In this document: positions 58,465-64,000 of the stretch, one piece after another | Position numbering within the stretch: position 1 is the stretch's first letter | How the letters are laid out: each line of letters begins with the position of its first letter | Assembly: GCA_046296655.1 (NCBI GenBank) | Contig: JBKBLE010000005.1 | Location: forward strand, 28,841-92,840 | Direction of reading: 5' to 3' | Length of the DNA: 64,000 nucleotides | Source of the DNA: Cloacibacterium sp046296655 | Lineage (GTDB): Bacteria > Bacteroidota > Bacteroidia > Flavobacteriales > Weeksellaceae | Made by a program: the position numbers and the translations under genes | Notes under the pieces: model-generated | What the model was told of the DNA's origin: nothing | Databases searched by the model: none | What the model saw: only the letters and a program-made list of their open reading frames with translations

Positions 58465-59115
58465 TTAAAATTGATACGCTAAATTCCAGCTAAAGCCCAC
58501 ATTAAATTTAGTAGAACTTTTACCAAAGCCAGGCACAATCATAGGAGTCATCCCTTCTTGTTTGGTAGAATAAAATAAAAATCTTGGTTGCGCATTTACA
58601 TCTACATATAAATTTGATTTGAACAACTGAACTCTTGCTCCAGCAAAACCTTCTAACCAATAAGCAGATTGATTCACCGATGGAAAAGCAAGATATTGGT
58701 CACTGCCACCAAAACCACGAATGGGAACTTTTTTGTACTCTTGATTGTAAAAACTTGCGGCCATTTTCGCTCCTGCATAAAAACCATTATCAGGATTTTC
58801 GGTATCCATAGAAAGCATATAATATCCTCCTAATTTTCCGAAAATTCCGTTTGCAGTAGCGTCATAACCATTTTTCTGATAAATATTTTTTTCAAAACCT
58901 ACATCTACAACTGCGTGAAGATTTTTCTTAATCTCAGAAGAAACATATCCTTGAAATAATTTTCTATCACTAAAAGCAGATAATCCAGCATTCAGTACAT
59001 CTACTCCTACTGTAAAATTGGGTTTATATTGATATTTGGTTTTTACTGAATCTTTCTCTTGAGAAAAACCCAAACAAAAACTAAAAAACAAGATAAAGGT
59101 GAGCTTTGTTTTCAT
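58465..59115 (-). CDS. DUF6048 family exported protein
   Basis: A 216-residue protein with a signal peptide (FFSFCLGFSQ). The mature part, with VGVDVLNAGLSAFSDRKLFQ, GGYYMLSMDTEN and a terminal FNVGFSWNLAYQF, looks like an eight-stranded outer-membrane barrel. The start overlaps the upstream DUF6452 gene by 35 bases. The DUF6452-DUF6048 pair next to rlmD is a recurring Flavobacteriia neighbourhood; function unknown. Confidence 0.8.
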   Translation of the reverse strand: MKTKLTFILFFSFCLGFSQEKDSVKTKYQYKPNFTVGVDVLNAGLSAFSDRKLFQGYVSSEIKKNLHAVVDVGFEKNIYQKNGYDATANGIFGKLGGYYMLSMDTENPDNGFYAGAKMAASFYNQEYKKVPIRGFGGSDQYLAFPSVNQSAYWLEGFAGARVQLFKSNLYVDVNAQPRFLFYSTKQEGMTPMIVPGFGKSSTKFNVGFSWNLAYQF

Positions 59116-59554
59116 TGATAATCTGATTTTGATTGAGTTCTACTTTAGTCACTGGATTGGCAGTTTCTAGAGTTACAGTAAGGTTTTTATAAAGCCTTTT
59201 GAAACCACAAGCTGGCGAAACATATTCAGAAGTGGTATTGTAATTCAGTTTTATTTTAGAAACGCTGCCTTTTTTAGTTTTTCTCACGTATAATTCTGTA
59301 AAACCTGCATCATCTACTCGAATTGGAATCAATGCAGAATCTACTTTAGCGGCTTTTACAACCGTTAAAATGTTATTATTACCATAATCTACATCTAAAT
59401 AAAGCGAGTCTAAAGTCAGCACTTTATTATCTGCACTTTTAAATTTAATTTTTAGTCGAGGTGTAGCTTCTCCACTTACGCAAACATCGTCATCGTTTTC
59501 GCAAGAAGTGAGCAAAAACCCTAAAATCAAAAAGGGAAAGATTAATTTTTTCAT
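59081..59554 (-). CDS. DUF6452 family lipoprotein
   Basis: A 157-residue lipoprotein (LGFLLTSCENDDD, Cys 18) with an acidic linker and a beta-rich domain (TPRLKIKFKSADNKVLTLDS). Conserved cysteines include CVSGEATPR and ACGFKRLY. Its 3' end overlaps DUF6048, and the two probably act together in the outer membrane. The role is unknown. Confidence 0.8.
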   Translation of the reverse strand: MKKLIFPFLILGFLLTSCENDDDVCVSGEATPRLKIKFKSADNKVLTLDSLYLDVDYGNNNILTVVKAAKVDSALIPIRVDDAGFTELYVRKTKKGSVSKIKLNYNTTSEYVSPACGFKRLYKNLTVTLETANPVTKVELNQNQIINENKAHLYLVF

Positions 59555-59676
59555 TTTATAACGAGGAAATAATATTCTGAAAACGCCTATTCTACTTCAA
59601 AGTCGGTTTCAGATAATTAACTTACTATTTTGATTTTTCTTATTTTAAATTTTCAGAAAAATCTCTTTTATAAAAC

Positions 59677-59709
59677 AAAGTTCACCATTTTCTGGAAATG
59701 ATGAACTTT
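59677..59709 (-). terminator. Terminator after the large zinc metalloprotease gene
   Basis: AAAGTTCACCATTT and AAATGATGAACTTT pair with one mismatch. T-rich sequence follows on the minus strand. Confidence 0.8.
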
Positions 59710-59718
59710 ATTTTTCAA

Positions 59719-62238
59719 TTATTTTACTTCTAAAGCTTTATCTATCCTATAAACCAAATCTTCTAAATGATATTTGGTCACTGCATCTTGTGCATTTTGT
59801 GCACTTTTAGAAGCATCTGCTTTTATTTCTCTTAAAACTCCTCGTGTTAATGATTTCACATCAGAGTTATCAGAAATCGTCTCAGCATTTCTGCCTGTGC
59901 TTGGTTTACTTGCCTGAGTTCTCGCAATTAAAGTTTCTACAAAATTTTTCTGTAAATTTCTTCTGTAAATATCAATTTTAGAAGAAGATTTCAACTCAGA
60001 AAATACACTGTTTTTAATATCTTGAAGATAATCATACACAGTGTAAGCATTAGCATCTAAAGATTCTCCTTCGTATAATTTATTCAAAACACCTTCGCTT
60101 AAAACTCTATTGAGCACTGTTTTTTGAAGATTTTCTACCACTTCTACAGGCGATTTATCTATTTTGGTTAAAACAGATGTTTTCAACAACCAATTTGGAG
60201 TGGTAAATACATATTCTGATAAAAATTTCAAAGCTTCTTTTTGCTCTGATTTAGAAACCAATTCGTAGATAGCTCCTTTTTGTTCTACCATTTTCGGCGT
60301 TTCTTTTACGCCACCAATATATTTTGCAACATGACCTAAATATCTAGCAAACTGACCAGAAACTTGAGTAAATCTGTTATTAAGACTGCTGTAATCTTCA
60401 TTTGGTTTTGTACTCCACGCTTCTATGTTTTCCATGATTCTCTGAAGATTTTTCACTCCATATTTTCCTGCAAGCATAGGATTATCGCCTACTTGTTCGC
60501 TTTGAGAACGCGGATCATAAGGATTAGTTTCTGTACCGAACCAAAGTCTAGGATTCTGTAATTTTTCCATCACCCATTTATTAAGATGAGCTTTTTCTTT
60601 TTCTGGAGAATTATAATTATAAAATCTTCTGTAACCCCATTCTATTGCCCAATCATCATAATCACCAATTCTTGGCATTAATCCAGCTTCGCCTACATTA
60701 TCTTCTGGTTGTGCTACATAGTTAAATCTAGCATAATCCATAATTGAAGGAGTATGACCATTGGCTTTTAACCAAGCTTTATTTCTAAGATTTTCTACAG
60801 GAACCGTAGAACTAGACCCGAAATTATGTCTCAAACCGAGGGCATGACCTACTTCGTGTGAAGAAACAAATCTGATTAATCGCCCCATTAATTCATCATC
60901 AAAATCTACTTTTCTAGCTCTAGGATCATTCGGTGAAGCTTGTACGAAATACCAATCGTTCAACAATTTCATCACATTGTGATACCAATTGATATGACTT
61001 TCTAAAATCTCGCCAGTTCTAGGATCTGCAATTGAAGGGCCAGAAGCATTAGGAACATCTGAAGGTTTATAAACGATAGCCGAGAATCTTGCATCTTCTA
61101 AACTCCATTCTGGATCTTCTTTAGCATTCGGAACTTTTGCATAAATCGCATTTTTGAAACCTGCTTTTTCGAAAGCTTTTTGCCAATCATTCACCCCTTG
61201 AATTAAATAAGGAATCCATTTTTTTGGAGTTAAAGGATCAATGTAAAAAACAATTGGTTTTTCTGGCTCTACCAATTCGCCTCTTTTATATTTTTCTAAA
61301 TCTTTCGCTTTGGGTTCAAGTCTCCATCTTTTTATTAGAGAAACTCTTTCTACGCCTTGAGGATTTTCATCAAAATCGGTATAACCTACTGTAAAATAAC
61401 CTACTCTAGGATCGAAATATCTTGCCTGCATTTTATTTTCTGGCAAAAGAATGATAGAAGAATTCACTTCTACAGTATAATTTCCGCTCACTTCAGGTTT
61501 TGGAGCACCTGGAATTGGCGAAGCTTCTCCTGCGCTTCTGTTGTACGTTTTAGTAGTGTTAATTTCAATATTGGTAGGGAAAGATTTCACAAAATTGACA
61601 AAAGATTTATCTTTTTGAAAAGCGCCTACTCTAAATCCTTTCTTGAAACGAGTATCAAAAGAAACTACATTATTATCAGCATTGATAAAATCTGTAACAT
61701 CTATCACGGTAGAGTTTTTATCTTTACCGAAAGCTTTAATATCAAAAGCTTGTTCTATAGCATTTACGTTGTTTCTCATCACTGTTTTATACATTGCAGA
61801 GGTAGAATCTTTAGCATAATCTACGTAAGAAATAGAGCGTAAAAACACCTTATCATTCGGACCTTTCTCGAAACTGATGACGTTTTGACTGATTTGATCT
61901 CCTGCATAACCTACCGTTCCCATTCTCATTTCGGCGGCAGCTTTGGTCAATCTGGTGACTACCAAAAATTCTTTTTTCAGCACTTTATCTGGAATTTCGA
62001 AATAGTATTTGTCTTCTACCTTGTGAACGGTAATAATTCCTTCATCGCTAACTGCTTTGCTGGTAATTACTTTCTCGAAAGGTTGAATTTTTTCTGGTTT
62101 TTTGTCTTTTGGTTTTGCAGTGTTTACGGTGTCTTTTTTAGCTTCTACATCTACTTTTACACTGTCTTTCTGTTGAGAAAATGCGCTCGCTGACATCATT
62201 AATGACAATGCGCAAAACAAATTCAGTACATTTTTCAT
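59719..62238 (-). CDS. Zinc-dependent metalloprotease, DUF5117/DUF5118 type
   Basis: An 839-residue exported protein with a signal peptide (LMMSASAFSQ). A Lys/Pro-rich linker (about 25-55) precedes the DUF5118 and DUF5117 regions (about 55-300). The metzincin-like site is FVSSHEVGHALGLRHNF near residue 460, with a Met-turn at SIMDYARFNYV. This large family is common in Bacteroidota. Substrates are unknown. It interrupts the usual rlmD-DUF6452-DUF6048 order. It has its own terminator. Confidence 0.9.
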   Translation of the reverse strand: MKNVLNLFCALSLMMSASAFSQQKDSVKVDVEAKKDTVNTAKPKDKKPEKIQPFEKVITSKAVSDEGIITVHKVEDKYYFEIPDKVLKKEFLVVTRLTKAAAEMRMGTVGYAGDQISQNVISFEKGPNDKVFLRSISYVDYAKDSTSAMYKTVMRNNVNAIEQAFDIKAFGKDKNSTVIDVTDFINADNNVVSFDTRFKKGFRVGAFQKDKSFVNFVKSFPTNIEINTTKTYNRSAGEASPIPGAPKPEVSGNYTVEVNSSIILLPENKMQARYFDPRVGYFTVGYTDFDENPQGVERVSLIKRWRLEPKAKDLEKYKRGELVEPEKPIVFYIDPLTPKKWIPYLIQGVNDWQKAFEKAGFKNAIYAKVPNAKEDPEWSLEDARFSAIVYKPSDVPNASGPSIADPRTGEILESHINWYHNVMKLLNDWYFVQASPNDPRARKVDFDDELMGRLIRFVSSHEVGHALGLRHNFGSSSTVPVENLRNKAWLKANGHTPSIMDYARFNYVAQPEDNVGEAGLMPRIGDYDDWAIEWGYRRFYNYNSPEKEKAHLNKWVMEKLQNPRLWFGTETNPYDPRSQSEQVGDNPMLAGKYGVKNLQRIMENIEAWSTKPNEDYSSLNNRFTQVSGQFARYLGHVAKYIGGVKETPKMVEQKGAIYELVSKSEQKEALKFLSEYVFTTPNWLLKTSVLTKIDKSPVEVVENLQKTVLNRVLSEGVLNKLYEGESLDANAYTVYDYLQDIKNSVFSELKSSSKIDIYRRNLQKNFVETLIARTQASKPSTGRNAETISDNSDVKSLTRGVLREIKADASKSAQNAQDAVTKYHLEDLVYRIDKALEVK

Positions 62239-62288
62239 TCGTTATTTTAATTTTTTATTTGGTTAAAATACCTCAACTATAAGATAAA

Positions 62289-62322
62289 AAAATTGAGGAT
62301 TCTGTTTCGAACCCCCAATTTA
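62289..62322 (-). terminator. Terminator after rlmD
   Basis: On the minus strand AAATTGGGGG pairs with CCTCAATTT (one or two bulges) and is followed by TTTTATC. It lies directly after the rlmD stop. Confidence 0.65.
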
Positions 62323-62323
62323 G

Positions 62324-63733
62324 TTATTTTTTTATTAATAGCGCTATATTTTCTACATGATGTGTCTGCGGAAACATATCTACTGGTAAAATTTTAACCA
62401 CATCATAGTGTTCCTTCATCATTGCTAAATCTCTGGCTTGAGTAGCAGAATTACAGCTAACATAGACAATTTTTGGCGGTGCTAATTTCAGAATTTGTTC
62501 TACCACTTTTTGGTGCATTCCGTCTCTTGGTGGATCGGTAACCAAGACATTTGGTTTTGGATGATTGGCTAAAAACTCTTCTGTGAAAACGTCTTTCATG
62601 TCACCACAATAAAACTCACAGTTATCCAAACCATTGAGTTTAGCATGTTCTTTTGCAGCATCTATCGCTTCTTGCACCGATTCTATCCCGATTACGTATT
62701 TTGCTTTTTTGGCAATATATTGTGCAATCGTTCCTGTTCCTGTATATAAATCGTACACTACATCATTTTCAGAAATTTCTGCAAATTCTAGTGTTTTTCT
62801 GTACAAATTCAGCGCTTGTTTATAATTGGTTTGGAAGAATGATTTCGGTCCGATTTTAAATTTCAGCCCATCCATTTCTTCATAAATAAAACCTTCGCCG
62901 AAATAAGTCTGTACGTCTAAATCATAAATAGAATCATTCTGTTTCGGATTGATGGCATAAACCAAAGTTTTAATCTGCGGAAATTTCTCTAAAATATAAT
63001 CGAATAATTGTTCTCTGTTTTCCTTCTCTTCTCTGTACAATTGGAATAAAACCATCCATTCTCCTTGAGAGTTTTGACGAAGCATTAAAGTTCTCAAAAA
63101 GCCTTCTTGATTTCTTACATCAAAGAAATCTAGACCATTTGATATTGCATAATTTCTTACAGCTAATCTTAAATCATTAGATGGCGCTTCTTGAAGGAAG
63201 CATTCTTGTAAATCTAAAATTTTACTCCACATTCCTGGAATATGGAATCCTAAAGCATCTTTATTCCCGAAATTTTCTTCGGAACTGATTTCGTATTGAG
63301 TAAGCCAACGAGCGTTTGAAAAAGAAAACTCCATTTTATTTCTGTAGAAATATTCTTGCTCTGAACCGAGAATTGGCAAGGTTTCAAAATTTTCGATTCC
63401 GCCAATTCGTTTGATATTGTTATAAACTTCTTCTTGCTTGAAATCGAGTTGTTTTTGGTAAGAAAGGTTCTGCCATTTGCAACCACCACAAACTCCAAAA
63501 TGAATACATTTCGGCTCAACTCTGTAAGGTGATTTTTCTAAAATTTCTACTGCTTCTGCTTCGAAGTATTTGGATTTAGATTTTTTCACTCTGGCATTTA
63601 CTACATCACCCGGAACCGCACCAGAAACCAAAACAGTTTTCCCTTCTTCAGTTTTTCCTACGGCTACACCTTTTGCACCAGCAGTAATTAATTTAATATT
63701 TTCTAAAATAATGTTTTTCTTTTTCTTACTCAT
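62324..63733 (-). CDS. rlmD: 23S rRNA (uracil1939-C5)-methyltransferase RlmD
   Basis: 469 residues. An N-terminal TRAM domain (about 8-65, GAKGVAVGKTEEGKTVLVSG) is followed by the iron-sulfur cysteines CIHFGVCGGCKW and the Rossmann methyltransferase domain: SAM loop YDLYTGTGTIAQYIA, TDPPRDGMHQ and the catalytic Cys in VYVSCNSATQARDL. RlmD versus RlmCD cannot be settled by motifs. The TAATTTTG box is only 8 bases before the ATG, so the leader is very short. Confidence 0.93.
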   Translation of the reverse strand: MSKKKKNIILENIKLITAGAKGVAVGKTEEGKTVLVSGAVPGDVVNARVKKSKSKYFEAEAVEILEKSPYRVEPKCIHFGVCGGCKWQNLSYQKQLDFKQEEVYNNIKRIGGIENFETLPILGSEQEYFYRNKMEFSFSNARWLTQYEISSEENFGNKDALGFHIPGMWSKILDLQECFLQEAPSNDLRLAVRNYAISNGLDFFDVRNQEGFLRTLMLRQNSQGEWMVLFQLYREEKENREQLFDYILEKFPQIKTLVYAINPKQNDSIYDLDVQTYFGEGFIYEEMDGLKFKIGPKSFFQTNYKQALNLYRKTLEFAEISENDVVYDLYTGTGTIAQYIAKKAKYVIGIESVQEAIDAAKEHAKLNGLDNCEFYCGDMKDVFTEEFLANHPKPNVLVTDPPRDGMHQKVVEQILKLAPPKIVYVSCNSATQARDLAMMKEHYDVVKILPVDMFPQTHHVENIALLIKK

Positions 63734-63740
63734 AACGTTG

Positions 63741-63748
63741 CAAAATTA
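63741..63748 (-). promoter_or_regulatory. -7 box TAATTTTG of rlmD
   Basis: Read on the minus strand, TAATTTTG fits TAnnTTTG and ends 8 bases before the ATG, implying an almost leaderless mRNA. Confidence 0.4.
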
Positions 63749-63810
63749 ATGTTTTAAAACTAATTTTCAGAGTGATTGTTGATTTGATGTCTATTGAAAA
63801 ATAAAAAGCG

Positions 63811-63847
63811 GACTAAAGTTAGTCATGGTCGGAAGAAATTCCGGCCA
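63811..63847. repeat. Two adjacent palindromes near the window end
   Basis: GACTAAAGTTAGTC (63811-63824) is an almost perfect palindrome. TGGTCGGAA (63826-63834) pairs with TTCCGGCCA (63839-63847) and a T-run follows on the plus strand. They lie just beyond the stop of the minus-strand frame at 63857 and could be an insertion-sequence end or a terminator. Confidence 0.6.
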
Positions 63848-63856
63848 TTTTTTATG

Positions 63857-64000
63857 TTAAGTTTTAAAAACCTTGTCGGGATTTCCTCCAGCAAAAATGA
63901 TAAGTATTTCGGTAATCATATCTCGAAGTTCCATGGCAATGCGCCTTTTTGCGGTTTTGTATCCCAAATCGTTTACTTTTTTATAAATCAGAAGTAGCAT
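63857..64000 (-). CDS. C-terminal fragment of an unidentified protein (runs off the window)
   Basis: A minus-strand frame open to the window edge encodes at least 47 residues: LLLIYKKVNDLGYKTAKRRI, then AMELRDMITEILIIFAGGNP and DKVFKT before the stop. The basic, helical character and the palindromes just after it recall the end of a transposase, but I do not recognise a family. The true start lies beyond the window. Confidence 0.4.
   Translation of the reverse strand: MLLLIYKKVNDLGYKTAKRRIAMELRDMITEILIIFAGGNPDKVFKT

Noticed and set aside
63794..63997. Plus-strand frame of 67 codons at the window end
   Set aside because: It runs through two palindromes, and the minus-strand frame from the window edge is more convincing.

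Overview
The window is AT-rich chromosomal DNA from a member of the Bacteroidota, class Flavobacteriia. A Weeksellaceae genome (Chryseobacterium/Cloacibacterium-like) fits best, but this is inference from gene content and protein flavour, not from a marker search. Supporting signs: the order tRNA-Thr, tRNA-Tyr, tRNA-Gly, tRNA-Thr, tuf, tRNA-Trp, secE, nusG; many upstream boxes of the Bacteroidota form TAnnTTTG; few Shine-Dalgarno sequences; a PorP/SprF protein and a C-terminal sorting domain of type IX secretion; and Bacteroidota families such as DUF3822, DUF6370, DUF6048, DUF6452 and IPExxxVDY.

Layout. 1-4 kb: translation block (nusG, secE, tuf, five tRNAs, hibernation factor, S21) plus a Xer-type recombinase. 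4-18 kb: ABC exporter, truA, phosphoesterase, Smr protein, rsmD, murI, hemW, a four-helix-bundle gene, porP/sprF, then the cell-wall/CoA cluster rluD, PASTA protein, ddl, coaD and a TRIC channel. 18-28 kb: folA, LemA with two TPM proteins, a frameshifted DUF2807 lipoprotein, an M3 peptidase, comF, upp, der. 28-34 kb: accessory stretch with three secreted proteins, a 560-base gene-poor gap, a frameshifted yceI, an internally deleted dioxygenase and an orphan immunity-like lipoprotein. 34-48 kb: hutH, a Spy-like protein, a glycosyltransferase, a CBM20 amylomaltase, cysS, folE, and the acpP-fabF-rnc-IPExxxVDY-pyk run. 48-55 kb: aldehyde dehydrogenase, hutG and hutI with a GIY-YIG cassette between them, a second four-helix-bundle cassette, ruvB, a metallo-beta-lactamase-fold hydrolase, coaE. 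55-64 kb: two large secreted metalloproteases, DUF6048/DUF6452, rlmD, and the end of an unidentified minus-strand gene.

The gene content is mostly housekeeping. The unusual layer is a dense set of short dispersed repeats. They sit against stop codons, supply or replace start codons (coaE, hemW, murI), lie inside coding sequence (cysS, hutI), and form inverted pairs around tiny genes: one GIY-YIG nuclease gene and both four-helix-bundle genes. That arrangement is the best candidate here for an undescribed system: gene cassettes with terminal inverted repeats whose solo repeat copies are scattered nearby.

Four genes are damaged: DUF2807 lipoprotein, yceI and one four-helix-bundle gene by single-base shifts, and a ygiD-like dioxygenase by a large internal deletion. 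The single-base shifts could be assembly errors and should be read with care. No rRNA, CRISPR array, replication origin or complete insertion sequence was seen.
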